From Chloroflexota bacterium (GTDB lineage: Bacteria; Chloroflexota; Anaerolineae; UBA1429): a stretch of DNA of 64,000 nt. Each line of letters starts with the position of its first letter. Within the stretch, counting starts at the first letter, position 1. The stretch spans positions 60,623-124,622 of the forward strand of contig JAIOAW010000005.1 in NCBI GenBank assembly GCA_019873625.1, written 5' to 3'. Shown here in pieces: positions 43,286-52,675 of the stretch. The position numbers and the translations under genes are program-made. The notes beneath the pieces were generated by a model. That model searched no databases and had not been told where the DNA came from. It saw nothing but the letters and a program-made list of their open reading frames with translations.

Positions 43286-46126
43286 TTGTTTTGGTTGGCA
43301 TATCGTGCGTTGCGAGGGCGCCCGGGGCTGACGCTACTTTCCATCGTGGGGGTGGCCCTGGCCGTAGGGTTAGCGGTGAGCGTGCCCGTGTTCGCCCAAG
43401 CCGTGAACCGGGCCATTATGGAGGAGCAGTTGGCCCAGCGCGCTTGGGAAATCAACCGTTCCGCGTTGAGCATTCGGCACTATGTGTTGCCCTCTTCGCA
43501 GAACCCCATCACGGCGCAGGCTTGCCAGGAATATGCCTTTCATATCGGGCGCATTTATGAAAAGAACCTCGGCCTGCCCGTTACCAGGGTGCAGACGCGC
43601 GTGGAATCCGGCGGGATGATCGTCAAATCGGCGGAAGAGGGGCCGTACGGGCCGGCCGGCGCCTTTTTGGGGAACGCCTCGGTGGGGTTCATCACGGGCG
43701 TGGAGGAGCACACCGAGGTGCCCGTGGGCGATCCGCTCGGCACCCCCTCGGGGGAGGTGCTCAACGTGTGGGTTAACGAATCGTGGGCGCAGGAACTCGG
43801 CATCCAGCCCGGTGAGCGGCTCACCATCCAGCCGGTGCTGCAAGGCCTGCCCATCACCGTGCGCGTGGCGGGCACCTGGCAGCCGCGCGAGCCGCGCTCC
43901 TCCTTTTGGCCGGCGGGCAGCGAGAGCGCCTGGCGTACCTTCCTCCTCGTGCGGCCGGAGGACTATTCGGCTTTCGTCGAACCTTCGCTGGGGAATATGC
44001 CCGTGGGGGGCGCCTCGTGGGTCGTCTCGTTCGATGAGACACACTTTGTGCCCGAGATGGCTGAGCGGTACGTCCAGGGCCTCCAGCGCGCCGAGGTCGA
44101 GGTCTTGCAGATGCTGCCGACCGCCAAGATGGATGTTACGCCGCTCCCGATCTTTCAGGCGCACCTGGAACGCCAACGGCCGCTCACGATCCTCCTCTTT
44201 GGCTTTATGGTGCCGATCATCGGCTTCCTCTTTTACTTTATCACGCTCGTCTCGCGCATTGTGGTCGAACATCAACGGCGGGTGGTGGCCACCGTGGTCA
44301 GCCGGGGGATGAGCCGCGAGCAGGTGCTCCAATTCAACCTCTACCAGGCGCTCATCCTCTTTATCCCTGGGACGCCCCTCGGCATCTTTTTGGGCCTTGA
44401 GGCAGCGCGGCTGATGGGCCACACGGTGAGCTTCCTGATGTTCGAGCCGCGAGGGGCGCTGACCGTATCTTTGCGCAGCGTCAACCCCTGGCTAGTCCTC
44501 GCCACGCTCGCCGTTGCGCTCATCGCGCGCCTATGGCCGAGCCTTCGCGAGGCCCGCTGGAGTATGGTGGAATATGTGGCGCACACCGTGCGCCAAACGG
44601 GAGATTCGCTCTTTAGCAAACTCCACCCAGAGTTGCTGTTGGCCATCCCTACCTATTACTTGTACCGCCAACTTCAACAGCGCGGCACGATCGCCCTTTT
44701 GGGGTGGAAGTCTTCCGGGGATATCTTTCGCGACCCTGCCCTCTTTTTGGTGCCGGCGCTTTTTATGCTCGTGGTGGCGCTGTTTGCGGCACGCCTCTTC
44801 CCCCTCCTTATGCGCCTTCTTGACCGGACGATTGCCGGGTTCTTGGGCGTGGTGGGCTGCCTCACCTTGCGGCAACTGGGGCGCCGCAGCCGCGATTACA
44901 CGAGTTCGCTCCTTCTCATTATGGTATCTTTGAGCGTGGGGGTGTTTATGGCCTCGATGGCGCTCAGCCTCGACCAATGGCTCAAAGATCGCACCTACTA
45001 TCCCTTGGGCGCCGATGCCGTAGCCAAAATCGAAGAAAAGCCTTCCGAAGGGGAGGGCCTCGCCTTTGGCCAGGAACCGGAACCCCTCATCGAGATGGTC
45101 AACCCCGATAGTTGGCTCATCCCCCAGGCGGATTTGCTCAGCATTCCTGGCGTGCGGGGCGCCACCTGGGTGGGGCGCTATCGGGCGATTATCCCCGTAT
45201 CCGCCACGGCGACGAGCCGAGGATGGTTCGTCGCCATAGACCGGCAGACCTTCCCCACGGCGGCGGCCTTCCGGCCCGATTTCAGCCCGGAGCCGCTTGG
45301 CGAATTGATGAATCGTTTGGCCTCTCAGCCCAATGGCATCCTCGTCTCGCGCAAGATGCTCGAAAAGAGCAATCATCAAATCGGCGATGTCATCCCGCTC
45401 AAGGTGGCCGTGGTGGGCGTAACAGAGCGCGAGTACCAAGCGCGGATCGTGGGCGTGTATGATTACTTTCCCACGGTGTATGAGGAGGAATCGCCGGCCG
45501 TCATCGGCAATCTCGATCACATCATCACCACCTTTGGGGGTGCTTCGACCTACGAAATCTGGCTGCGCGCCGACCGCGAGGCCTTGGAGAGCGGCGCTGT
45601 AAAGCGCGGCTTGGCCGATGTGGCCCCGGCCGTGACGGGCTACCGCGACATCTGGGAAGAAATGGCCGAAGAACGCGAGGCCAAGGAACGCATCGGCGTA
45701 TACGGCACGCTGACTTTGGGATTCTTGGCCACCCTCACCCTGAGCGGCGTTGGCCTGCTCATCCAGTATCACCGCTCGCTCAACGAGAGGCTCTCGCGCT
45801 TTGCTATGCTGCGAGCGCTCGGCCTGACGCGCGGCGAACTGTTTGCCCAGGTGCAGGGGGAATACCTCATCCTCCTCGCCGTGGGGTTGGCGGCAGGGGT
45901 GGGGATTGGCATTTGGGCCTCTCGGCTGTTCATCCCCTTCTTCCGGGTATCCAGCGCGGAGGGCACCTTGCCCATCCCGCCGCTCTTGCCGCTTCTGGAT
46001 CGGCCGCGCATCCTGGTGATGACGGCGGCCTTTGGCGCCATCCAATTCGTGGCGCAGTTGGGGTTCATCTTCCGCACGATGCGGGTGGAACTCTTTCAGG
46101 TGCTGCGGATGGGGTACCAGGAGTAA
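43286..46126 (+). CDS. FtsX/MacB-type ABC transporter permease without a linked ATPase
   Basis: 946 residues from TTG 43286, which sits 5 bases after GGAGGAGG; the GTG at 43280 is inside that site. The N-terminus FWLAYRALRGRPGLTLLS is a normal FtsX-type start with helix 1. A large extracytoplasmic domain follows (about 45-300). Three helices form the first FtsX domain (about 300-445). A linker with two further helices (about 490-560) leads to a second extracytoplasmic domain (to about 800) and a final FtsX domain of three helices. Such double-FtsX proteins export lipoproteins or peptides, or act as mechanotransmitters to cell-wall enzymes. The partner ATPase is not in this window. The dipeptide-importer ATPases next door are of the wrong class. 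Confidence 0.85.
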   Translation: MFWLAYRALRGRPGLTLLSIVGVALAVGLAVSVPVFAQAVNRAIMEEQLAQRAWEINRSALSIRHYVLPSSQNPITAQACQEYAFHIGRIYEKNLGLPVTRVQTRVESGGMIVKSAEEGPYGPAGAFLGNASVGFITGVEEHTEVPVGDPLGTPSGEVLNVWVNESWAQELGIQPGERLTIQPVLQGLPITVRVAGTWQPREPRSSFWPAGSESAWRTFLLVRPEDYSAFVEPSLGNMPVGGASWVVSFDETHFVPEMAERYVQGLQRAEVEVLQMLPTAKMDVTPLPIFQAHLERQRPLTILLFGFMVPIIGFLFYFITLVSRIVVEHQRRVVATVVSRGMSREQVLQFNLYQALILFIPGTPLGIFLGLEAARLMGHTVSFLMFEPRGALTVSLRSVNPWLVLATLAVALIARLWPSLREARWSMVEYVAHTVRQTGDSLFSKLHPELLLAIPTYYLYRQLQQRGTIALLGWKSSGDIFRDPALFLVPALFMLVVALFAARLFPLLMRLLDRTIAGFLGVVGCLTLRQLGRRSRDYTSSLLLIMVSLSVGVFMASMALSLDQWLKDRTYYPLGADAVAKIEEKPSEGEGLAFGQEPEPLIEMVNPDSWLIPQADLLSIPGVRGATWVGRYRAIIPVSATATSRGWFVAIDRQTFPTAAAFRPDFSPEPLGELMNRLASQPNGILVSRKMLEKSNHQIGDVIPLKVAVVGVTEREYQARIVGVYDYFPTVYEEESPAVIGNLDHIITTFGGASTYEIWLRADREALESGAVKRGLADVAPAVTGYRDIWEEMAEEREAKERIGVYGTLTLGFLATLTLSGVGLLIQYHRSLNERLSRFAMLRALGLTRGELFAQVQGEYLILLAVGLAAGVGIGIWASRLFIPFFRVSSAEGTLPIPPLLPLLDRPRILVMTAAFGAIQFVAQLGFIFRTMRVELFQVLRMGYQE

Positions 46127-46163
46127 AAAAATGGCCTCCTGCAGAACATCCGCAGGAGGCCAT
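46125..46163 (-). terminator. Intrinsic terminator for the zinc-ribbon gene
   Basis: ATGGCCTCCTGC and GCAGGAGGCCAT form a perfect 12-bp stem with a 9-base loop (46131-46163). On the minus strand it is followed by a run of seven T (46131-46125). It begins 7 bases past the zinc-ribbon gene stop. It overlaps the end of the convergent FtsX gene and can also impede plus-strand transcription. Confidence 0.8.
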
Positions 46164-46170
46164 CCCTTGT

Positions 46171-46788
46171 TCAGAGGCGCTGCGCCTTGGGCAAGCGCGC
46201 TTGGACGGGTTCGACGAACTCGAGCAGGGCCTCCAGTTGGTCTATCTGGCGCTCCAATTTGGCTAGATAGCGGCGCAAGCGCTTGACCCGAAAGCGCCAC
46301 CAAAGGCGCAAAAGGCCGTAAAAGAACCCCTTCGGCGAAGAAGATATCCGCTCGCGGTAGGCGGCCATCTCGTCCAAACCCTTTTGCTCGGCAAGGAGTT
46401 TGCCCCAGTAGTTCGCTTCGATGGGCGAGGTCATCAGGTGGTAGGCGAAGAGGCCCGTGATCTCAGCCATAATCTCGATGCCCGCTTTGCGCTGTTTTTC
46501 GGGCAAGCGCGTGCGGAAGGCCTCGCGAATGGCCGAATAGGCTTGCTCGTAAGGGAGGGCGACCTCCTCGTCGAGGGGATGCCACCGCGACTTTTTGCCG
46601 ATGGGGATGATGCGGCGCGCAATGGCGATCTCTCGCGCCTCCAAGAAGGTCTCTTGGCCCCACTCATAGGCGAGGTGCGCCAAGATATCTATCCCTTGGC
46701 CGCAGTGATCGCACCGCCAAAAGTTCACATTGCCGGGCACGGGGAATTCGGTTTCGCACGTGGGGCAGCGAATGGTGATCTCGTCCAT
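46171..46788 (-). CDS. Zinc-ribbon protein of unknown function
   Basis: 205 residues; AGGGGG lies about 10 bases before the ATG, and a GTG one codon earlier is possible. A zinc ribbon at the N-terminus has Cys8-x2-Cys11 and Cys26-x2-Cys29 (CPTC, CDHC). The rest is helical: a mid-region with EIMAEITGLFAYHLMTSPIEANYWGKL, and a basic C-terminal coiled coil (RLWWRFRVKRLRRYLAKLERQIDQLEALL). There is no membrane helix or catalytic motif. A nucleic-acid or protein-binding role is possible. The gene downstream of the PsbP-like gene at 46817 on the same strand, it starts 28 bases past that stop and may share its promoter. Confidence 0.65.
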   Translation of the reverse strand: MDEITIRCPTCETEFPVPGNVNFWRCDHCGQGIDILAHLAYEWGQETFLEAREIAIARRIIPIGKKSRWHPLDEEVALPYEQAYSAIREAFRTRLPEKQRKAGIEIMAEITGLFAYHLMTSPIEANYWGKLLAEQKGLDEMAAYRERISSSPKGFFYGLLRLWWRFRVKRLRRYLAKLERQIDQLEALLEFVEPVQARLPKAQRL

Positions 46789-46816
46789 CACGAGCCAACC
46801 CCCTGATGGCGTGGGG

Positions 46817-47308
46817 TTACAGTTCCATCGTCATCATCGTGTTGTAAAACATCGGCTCCCAGTAATCGAATTCTTCTTCGGTGGCCCCTTGGGCGATCAT
46901 CGTCAACTGGCCGTTGCCCCAGTAACTGACGCGCGTCCATCGCTTGCGGCGCACCCCATCTTCCACAAAGGTATAGCGCGCATCGAGCAGGATGACCCCC
47001 GCCGGGCCAACGCTCTCCTCGTGCTTGATGATCTCCACCTCAGGGAGTTGCTGAATGCCCTCCAAGAAGCCTTTTTGGAGGATGTCGAAATCTTTGGGCC
47101 GCACCGAAAAGGCGAGTTTTTGCTTTTCGACGTAGAAACAGGTGTTAATATCATCGGGGTAGGGCGAATAGATCACCCCTAGGCGGCCCTCTTCGAGGTC
47201 ATACTGGTACCAATCGCTGGGCACCCAAATGGCGAACCCCGCCTCGGCGTTGACATATTTGTGCATCCCCGTGTATTTGGGGCGGCCCTCCAGTTTCCGT
47301 TGGGGCAT
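46817..47308 (-). CDS. PsbP/DUF1795-like protein
   Basis: 163 residues; GGAGGAGAT directly precedes the ATG. After a short basic N-terminus the sequence KYVNAEAGFAIWVPSDWYQY has the start pattern of PsbP/Mog1-like alpha/beta domains. Later strands include VILLDARYTF and GQLTMIAQGATEEEF. The fold is small and found in photosystem proteins and in many bacterial proteins of unknown function. There is no signal peptide, so this copy is probably cytoplasmic. It is probably co-transcribed with the zinc-ribbon gene downstream. Confidence 0.6.
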   Translation of the reverse strand: MPQRKLEGRPKYTGMHKYVNAEAGFAIWVPSDWYQYDLEEGRLGVIYSPYPDDINTCFYVEKQKLAFSVRPKDFDILQKGFLEGIQQLPEVEIIKHEESVGPAGVILLDARYTFVEDGVRRKRWTRVSYWGNGQLTMIAQGATEEEFDYWEPMFYNTMMTMEL

Positions 47309-47346
47309 ATCTCCTCCTTCTCCTCTCTCCCTCGGACTGTACTGCC

Positions 47347-47374
47347 ATTATAGCAAAGAGGGCCGGGAGGGCAA
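47347..47374 (-). promoter_or_regulatory. Promoter of the PsbP-like gene
   Basis: On the minus strand TTGCCC (47374-47369), a 16-base spacer and TATAAT (47352-47347). The start would be near 47340, about 32 bases before the ATG. The plus-strand promoter of the debranching enzyme lies about 30 bp away, so the region is a compact divergent promoter pair. Confidence 0.6.
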
Positions 47375-47403
47375 AGCGCCCTCGAGGCCCCATACTCCCT
47401 CGC

Positions 47404-47432
47404 TTGGCCGCACCCTGGGGCCGTGTTATACT
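47404..47432 (+). promoter_or_regulatory. Promoter of the glycogen-debranching gene
   Basis: TTGGCC (47404-47409), a 17-base spacer and extended -10 TG-T-TATACT (hexamer 47427-47432). The start would be near 47439, about 20 bases before the ATG at 47459; CAGGAGGGG lies within that leader. Confidence 0.6.
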
Positions 47433-47458
47433 CTTCCCCCAGGAGGGGAATCGGGGTT

Positions 47459-49549
47459 ATGCCCACGACGCGCGATACTCTGCCTGGCAGCCCATATCCC
47501 ATTGGGGCCACGCCGCAAAATGGCGGCGTCAACTTTTCGCTCTTTTCGGCCCACGCCACGGCGGTGGAACTCTTGCTCTTTGACGAGGAAAATCAGCCCC
47601 AGCCCTCGCGCGTCATCCCGCTCGACCCGGAGGTCAACCGCACCTATTACTATTGGCACGTCTTTGTGCCAGGCCTCGGCGATGGGCAGATTTACGGCTA
47701 CCGCGTGTATGGGCCGTATGCCCCAGAGCGAGGATTGCGCTTCAACCCGCATAAGGTCCTCTTGGACCCCTACACTCGTGCGGTGGCCAATAGCGCGCAT
47801 TGGCGGCGCGCCGACGCCTTTGGCGTAACGGATAACACGGCCACGGCGCTCAAATCGGTGGTGGTGGATACCTCCCGTTACGATTGGGAAGGCGACCAGC
47901 CGCTCGGCCGCCCCTGGCGCGATACGGTCATTTATGAACTCCATGTGGGCAGTTTTACCCAGCACCCCTCCTCGGGCGTGCTGCGGCCGGGCACGTACCA
48001 CGGCTTGATGGATAAAATCCCCTACCTGAAAGATTTGGGCATTACCGCCGTGGAATTGCTCCCCATCCAGCATTTTGACCCGCAAGAGGCCCCTGGCCGC
48101 AACCCGTTGACGGGCGAACCCTTGGAGAACTATTGGGGCTATGCCCCGGTGGCTTATTTCGCGCCGCACGCACCTTACGGCTGTAGCCCTGTGGCCCGCG
48201 ATGTGGTGGACGAATTCCGCGATATGGTCAAGGCCTTTCACCGTGCGGGGATCGAGGTCATCCTCGACGTGGTGTTCAACCACACCGCGGAGGGCGGGGA
48301 GAACGGGCCGACGATTTCCTTCCGCGGCCTTGAAAACCCCGCCTACTATATGCTAGACCCCACCGATCGGAGCCGCTACCTCGATTTCACCGGTACGGGC
48401 AACACGGTGAACTGCAACCATTCCGTGGTGCGCCGGCTCATCCGCGAGTGCCTGCGCTATTGGGTGCTGGAGATGCACGTGGACGGTTTCCGGTTTGATT
48501 TGGCCTCCGTCCTTTCGCGCGACCCCAGCGGCCAAGTGGTGTACGAATCGCCCAGTTTGTGGGAAATCGAGTCGGACCCCGTTTTGGCCAGGACGAAACT
48601 CATCGCGGAGGCCTGGGATGCCGCCGGCCTCTATCAACTGGGCGCCTTCACGGGGGATCGTTGGGCCGAGTGGAATGGGCGCTTTCGAGATGATGTGCGC
48701 CGCTTTGTGCGCGGAGACCTGAACACCGTGCGAGACCTGGCTTGGCGCCTGGTGGGGAGTTTTGACGTCTTTCGGAACAAAAGGAGTTATGTCTCCTATC
48801 GGAGCATCAATTACGTAACCTGCCACGACGGGTTCACCTTGGCCGATCTCGTCTCATATAACCACAAGCATAACGAGGCCAACGGCGAAGGCAACCGTGA
48901 CGGGATGGATGAAAACTGGTCTTGGAACTGCGGCGTAGAGGGGCCGACGGATGACCCCAAAATCCTTGCCCTGCGCCGCCGGCAGATGCGCAATTTTATG
49001 GTGTTGCTCCTCCTCGCCAGGGGCACGCCGCTCGTCCTTGCGGGGGACGAATTCGCCCGCACCCAGCAGGGCAACAACAACGCCTACTGCCAGAATAACG
49101 AGATCAGTTGGGTGGATTGGCGCTTTTTCCTCAAATATGCCGATTTGCATCGCTTCGTCAAGGGGTTGATCGCCCTGCGCTCAAGGCACCCCTCTCTGCG
49201 GCGGGTGGTGGCTCTGGGAGATCGCCCCTTTACCGAGGCGCTCACTGAGGGCATCTCCTTTCATGGCGTATCGCTGGATAACCCCGATTGGAGCCACTTC
49301 TCGCACTCGCTCGCCGTGCGCTTTTACTCTGTGGAGGGCGATGCGGAGTTCTATCTCATCGCGAACGCGTATTCGGAGCCGCTGAGTTTTGCCCTGCCCG
49401 GTGATGTGCGCTGGCGCCGCCTGGTGGATACCGCCCTGGAACCTCCGCACGATGTCGAGCCAGAAGAGGGCGCGCCTTTTGTGGAGGGAGAAGCATACAC
49501 CGTTCAGCCCAATTCGGCGGTCGTGCTCATCGGGGGCGAGAAGGTGTAA
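47459..49549 (+). CDS. glgX: Glycogen debranching enzyme GlgX / isoamylase-type GH13
   Basis: 696 residues from ATG 47459 (AGGAGGGG upstream). An N-terminal CBM48-like beta domain (about 10-130; GSPYPIGATPQNGGVNFSLF) precedes the GH13 catalytic barrel. The nucleophile is Asp347 (VDGFRFDLA), the acid/base is Glu384 (IAEAWD), and the third carboxylate is Asp457 (TCHDGFT). The motif ENYWGYAPVAYFAPHAPYG is that of GlgX/isoamylase. A C-terminal beta domain closes the protein. It cuts alpha-1,6 branches in glycogen or limit dextrins in the cytoplasm. The gene appears monocistronic, with its own promoter and a new promoter just after its stop. Confidence 0.94.
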   Translation: MPTTRDTLPGSPYPIGATPQNGGVNFSLFSAHATAVELLLFDEENQPQPSRVIPLDPEVNRTYYYWHVFVPGLGDGQIYGYRVYGPYAPERGLRFNPHKVLLDPYTRAVANSAHWRRADAFGVTDNTATALKSVVVDTSRYDWEGDQPLGRPWRDTVIYELHVGSFTQHPSSGVLRPGTYHGLMDKIPYLKDLGITAVELLPIQHFDPQEAPGRNPLTGEPLENYWGYAPVAYFAPHAPYGCSPVARDVVDEFRDMVKAFHRAGIEVILDVVFNHTAEGGENGPTISFRGLENPAYYMLDPTDRSRYLDFTGTGNTVNCNHSVVRRLIRECLRYWVLEMHVDGFRFDLASVLSRDPSGQVVYESPSLWEIESDPVLARTKLIAEAWDAAGLYQLGAFTGDRWAEWNGRFRDDVRRFVRGDLNTVRDLAWRLVGSFDVFRNKRSYVSYRSINYVTCHDGFTLADLVSYNHKHNEANGEGNRDGMDENWSWNCGVEGPTDDPKILALRRRQMRNFMVLLLLARGTPLVLAGDEFARTQQGNNNAYCQNNEISWVDWRFFLKYADLHRFVKGLIALRSRHPSLRRVVALGDRPFTEALTEGISFHGVSLDNPDWSHFSHSLAVRFYSVEGDAEFYLIANAYSEPLSFALPGDVRWRRLVDTALEPPHDVEPEEGAPFVEGEAYTVQPNSAVVLIGGEKV

Positions 49550-49551
49550 TC

Positions 49552-49580
49552 TTGGCAGGGTGGAGAGGTCGGCCTATACT
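49552..49580 (+). promoter_or_regulatory. Promoter of the ATP-cone/nucleoside-kinase gene
   Basis: TTGGCA (49552-49557), a 17-base spacer and TATACT (49575-49580). It begins right after the glgX stop. The start near 49587 gives a leader of about 50 bases. Confidence 0.6.
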
Positions 49581-49636
49581 GTTTACGAAAGCGGATAAAG
49601 AGGTCCGCATAGACTCTGAGCCGAGGAATGAATTGT

Positions 49637-50977
49637 ATGCCGCGCATTACCCATGTTGTTAAGCGCACGGGGGCCATCGTCCCCTTTAATAAAGACCGCA
49701 TTACCAACGCCATCTACCGCGCCGCCGTGGCCGTGGGCGGGCGAGATCGTTCCCTTGCCGAGCGCCTGGCGGACCAAGTAGTGGAGATCCTCGAGCGGGA
49801 TACGCCCGAAGGGGTCATCCCGCACATCGAGGATATTCAGAACATCGTCGAAAAGGTCCTCATCGAGAATGGGCACGCGCGCACGGCCAAGGCCTACATC
49901 CTTTACCGCGATGAACGCGCTCGCGCCCGCGAGGAACGCGCCCGCCGGGCGATGCGCTCGACGGATAACATCCCCTGGCGCAAGATTTGGGAGGTGCTCG
50001 ACTGGGCCGTTACCCATGACCTGCATACGGTCGAGCGGCTCAACGCCCGCATCGAGCGCGGCGAGTTCGCCGAGATCGTGCGCGAGAGCGACCATGCCTA
50101 TAACGAGGATATCACGTGTGCGGCGCAACTCGTGGCCGAACGGCGCGGCCAGGTCAAGATCGTCATCATCGCCGGCCCTTCCTCTTCGGGCAAGACGACC
50201 ACGACCATCAAACTGAGCCATCTCCTGAAGGAGCAGGGCCTGAGCCTGGTGCCCCTGACGGTGGATCACTATTTCTTTGACCTTTCGGTGCACCCCAGGG
50301 ATGAATTCGGCGATTATGATTACGAGACGCCCCAAGCCCTGGACCTGGCGCTCATCAATGAACACCTCGAGGCCCTTTTGGAGGGCAAAGAGGTGCGCAT
50401 CCCCTATTACGATTTCAAGACGGGGCGCCAGCACCGCGACCATACGCCGATGCGCATCGGGCCGGACGATATCATTCTCATTGACTCGTTGCACGGCCTT
50501 TACCCAGAGATGACCTCGCGCATTGACGACGAGCGCAAGTTCAAACTCTACCTCGAGCCGCTCCTCCAGATGAAGGGGCCAGATGGCCGCTACATCCGTT
50601 GGACGGATCTGCGCCTGATGCGGCGTATGGTGCGCGACGCGGCCTATCGGGCGTATGACCCCGAACAGACGCTCCTGCACTGGCACTATGTGCGCACGAG
50701 CGAGTTGCGCAACATCATCCCCTACGTCAACAGTGCGGATTACATCGTCAACACGGGCCTGCCCTACGAATTGCCCGTAATGCGCCGACGCCTTTTGGAG
50801 CATTTTGCCCAGTGGGTAGAGAAATACCGCGATGACCCCTTGCGGATAGATGCCTTCGAGCGCGCTCAACGCGTGCATAACCTCCTGCAGGCCGTGGTAC
50901 CCGTGGAGGATGAGTCGGCCATCCCGCCGGATTCCTTGTTGCGCGAGTTCATCGGGGGGAGTTGCTACCAGTACTGA
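49637..50977 (+). CDS. ATP-cone domain plus uridine-kinase-like P-loop kinase
   Basis: 446 residues from ATG 49637; GAGG at 49623-49626 is too close to the earlier ATG at 49628. Residues 3-95 are an ATP-cone (ITHVVKRTGAIVPFNKDRITNAI), a nucleotide-sensing module known from ribonucleotide reductases and NrdR. Residues about 170-400 are a uridine-kinase/phosphoribulokinase-like domain with Walker A GPSSSGKTT (180-188), VDHYFFD and IDSLHGLYPE. The family resembles the C-terminal part of the TGS-uridine-kinase proteins. It probably phosphorylates a nucleoside or related small molecule under nucleotide control. The exact substrate is unknown. It appears to be a single-gene unit. Confidence 0.85.
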   Translation: MPRITHVVKRTGAIVPFNKDRITNAIYRAAVAVGGRDRSLAERLADQVVEILERDTPEGVIPHIEDIQNIVEKVLIENGHARTAKAYILYRDERARAREERARRAMRSTDNIPWRKIWEVLDWAVTHDLHTVERLNARIERGEFAEIVRESDHAYNEDITCAAQLVAERRGQVKIVIIAGPSSSGKTTTTIKLSHLLKEQGLSLVPLTVDHYFFDLSVHPRDEFGDYDYETPQALDLALINEHLEALLEGKEVRIPYYDFKTGRQHRDHTPMRIGPDDIILIDSLHGLYPEMTSRIDDERKFKLYLEPLLQMKGPDGRYIRWTDLRLMRRMVRDAAYRAYDPEQTLLHWHYVRTSELRNIIPYVNSADYIVNTGLPYELPVMRRRLLEHFAQWVEKYRDDPLRIDAFERAQRVHNLLQAVVPVEDESAIPPDSLLREFIGGSCYQY

Positions 50978-51009
50978 GGGCCTCGGAAGAAATCTTTCCT
51001 TTGGTGCGC

Positions 51010-51039
51010 TGGACAGGGCACCGCGAATGGGTCTATAAT
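51010..51039 (+). promoter_or_regulatory. Promoter of the LysM-TPR gene
   Basis: TGGACA (51010-51015), an 18-base spacer and TATAAT (51034-51039). The start near 51046 gives a leader of about 39 bases to the TTG at 51085. Confidence 0.6.
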
Positions 51040-51084
51040 CTCGCCCGCATAACGGGTTGTACGTCATCCATTTGAGGAGGCCGT

Positions 51085-52584
51085 TTGGTCTCAAGGGCGC
51101 GTTCTTGGCACATATCGCTCTTTATCTTGGGCCTCGCCGGGCCGATTCTCTTCTTGGCGGGGCTGCTATCGCGGGGGTTGGCGCTCCTCAACGAAACCTA
51201 CCTACGCCTGGGGTTGATCTTTGGCGTTCTCGCCCTGAGCGCGGCTGCGGCGGCCTATAGCGCGGTGCGGCGCGGTAACCTCACCGCGCGCCTCGCCTCT
51301 TTGGTGGCACTCGTTGTGACGATCGCGGCCATCGGCTTTGCGGGGTACCTTTGGTCCAACGAGATGCGCCGCGCCTTTCTAGAGGTCGAGATGGTCCCCT
51401 TTGAGCCGCCTCAAGGGGGCATTCTCGTTTGCCCGGCCGATCATTCGCCGCGCGAAAAGGAAGAGGCGCGCACGCTGGAGGATACCCTGCGCGCCTATGT
51501 GGAGGGCGCAGGGTTGAGCGCGGAACTCGCCGTGAGGCCGTGCTACCCCGTCTCTTCGGAAGAGCAAGCCCAACGCCTGGGCCGCGAATTGCGGGCCAAC
51601 GTGATCCTTTGGAAAGAAGCCCAGCCCCGGCGCAACCGCCTGGAAGAGGCCTTCCACATCACCGTATTGGGTGCGAGGGAGAGCGACCTGCGGCTGGAGC
51701 CGTTGAGCCTCCTTATGGCGATGAGTGGGCGCGCCTCGCTCACCTTGCGCACGGCCACCGATCTCGAAAGGCCCTCCACCAGCCCGTACATCAAGACGAT
51801 CCTCGTCCCGGCGGCGACGGGCTATGGGTTCTATGCGGTGGGGCGGCCCGAGTTGGCCGCGGCGCAGTTCAAGGCCGCCCTGCAAGCCCCCAATCTGCCG
51901 AAGGATATCGAGCAGGCCTTGCAGAATGCCTTTGGCCTGTGTATGTTGGCCTTGCAAAGGCCAGATTTGGCTGAAGAGGCATATAATGCCTCCCAAAAGA
52001 TCGCGCCGAACGCCCAGGCCTGGGTGGGGCTTGGCATGGTGGCTCTGACCAGCCACGATTGGGATTTGGCCGCCGAGCGCTTCACGCAGGGCATCCATAT
52101 AGACCCATACGACCCCACATCTTATTGCGGGGTGGGCGTGGTCTTGGCGAGCAAGCGCGACGTGCAGGGCGCGATGCGCGCCTATCGGCAGGCCATCGGG
52201 CTAAACCCGAGGCTCAGCGTGCCCTATGCGCTCCTGGCCCTGGCGCACGAGTTGGATGCGAACGTCGAAAGCGCCCGGCAGCAGTATCAGATGGCTTCGT
52301 TGTATGCCGGCCCTAGTGCCGGCCTGGCCCGCGCCGTGGAGCGGCGCGCTGAGGAGATCCGGCTGAACCCCCCCACGCCGGTGCCCACCGCCACGCCACG
52401 GCCCACACCTAGCCCGACGCCGATTCCGACGAGCGCAATCTACCAAGTGCAGAAAGGGGATACGCTCAAGACCATTGCGGATAAATTCGGCGTCTCCGTC
52501 AGTGCGCTGGCGGAGATCAACAACCTCTCCGATATCAACGCGCTCGATATTGGGCAGACGCTGTTGATCCCCAAAAAGCCGTGA
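51085..52584 (+). CDS. Membrane-anchored TPR protein with C-terminal LysM domain
   Basis: 499 residues from TTG 51085, four bases after GAGGAGG; no ATG or GTG is better placed. Three hydrophobic segments (about 9-30, 40-60, 68-90) anchor the N-terminus. A mixed domain follows (about 105-235). TPR-like helical repeats run from about 250 to 410 (AVGRPELAAAQFKAAL; AQAWVGLGMVAL; GAMRAYRQAIGLNPRLSVPYALLALAHE). A Pro/Thr-rich linker (about 425-450) leads to a LysM domain (about 453-498; YQVQKGDTLKTIADKFGVS). LysM binds peptidoglycan or chitin-like glycans, so the bulk lies outside the membrane. The next gene encodes a giant secreted protein, so both may act in envelope organisation. Confidence 0.88.
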   Translation: MVSRARSWHISLFILGLAGPILFLAGLLSRGLALLNETYLRLGLIFGVLALSAAAAAYSAVRRGNLTARLASLVALVVTIAAIGFAGYLWSNEMRRAFLEVEMVPFEPPQGGILVCPADHSPREKEEARTLEDTLRAYVEGAGLSAELAVRPCYPVSSEEQAQRLGRELRANVILWKEAQPRRNRLEEAFHITVLGARESDLRLEPLSLLMAMSGRASLTLRTATDLERPSTSPYIKTILVPAATGYGFYAVGRPELAAAQFKAALQAPNLPKDIEQALQNAFGLCMLALQRPDLAEEAYNASQKIAPNAQAWVGLGMVALTSHDWDLAAERFTQGIHIDPYDPTSYCGVGVVLASKRDVQGAMRAYRQAIGLNPRLSVPYALLALAHELDANVESARQQYQMASLYAGPSAGLARAVERRAEEIRLNPPTPVPTATPRPTPSPTPIPTSAIYQVQKGDTLKTIADKFGVSVSALAEINNLSDINALDIGQTLLIPKKP

Positions 52585-52675
52585 TGGCTACCCCCTGGAA
52601 GGAATAGGCCGCCTTGGGGGCGGTTCCGGGGCGCAGGCGCAGCGGCGCGCACAGACGGTTCGGTGAGATGCGACG

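Noticed and set aside
44531..46303. 590-codon minus-strand frame opposite the FtsX permease
   Set aside because: Arg/Gly/His-rich shadow translation without motifs; the plus-strand permease has clear FtsX topology and a ribosome site.
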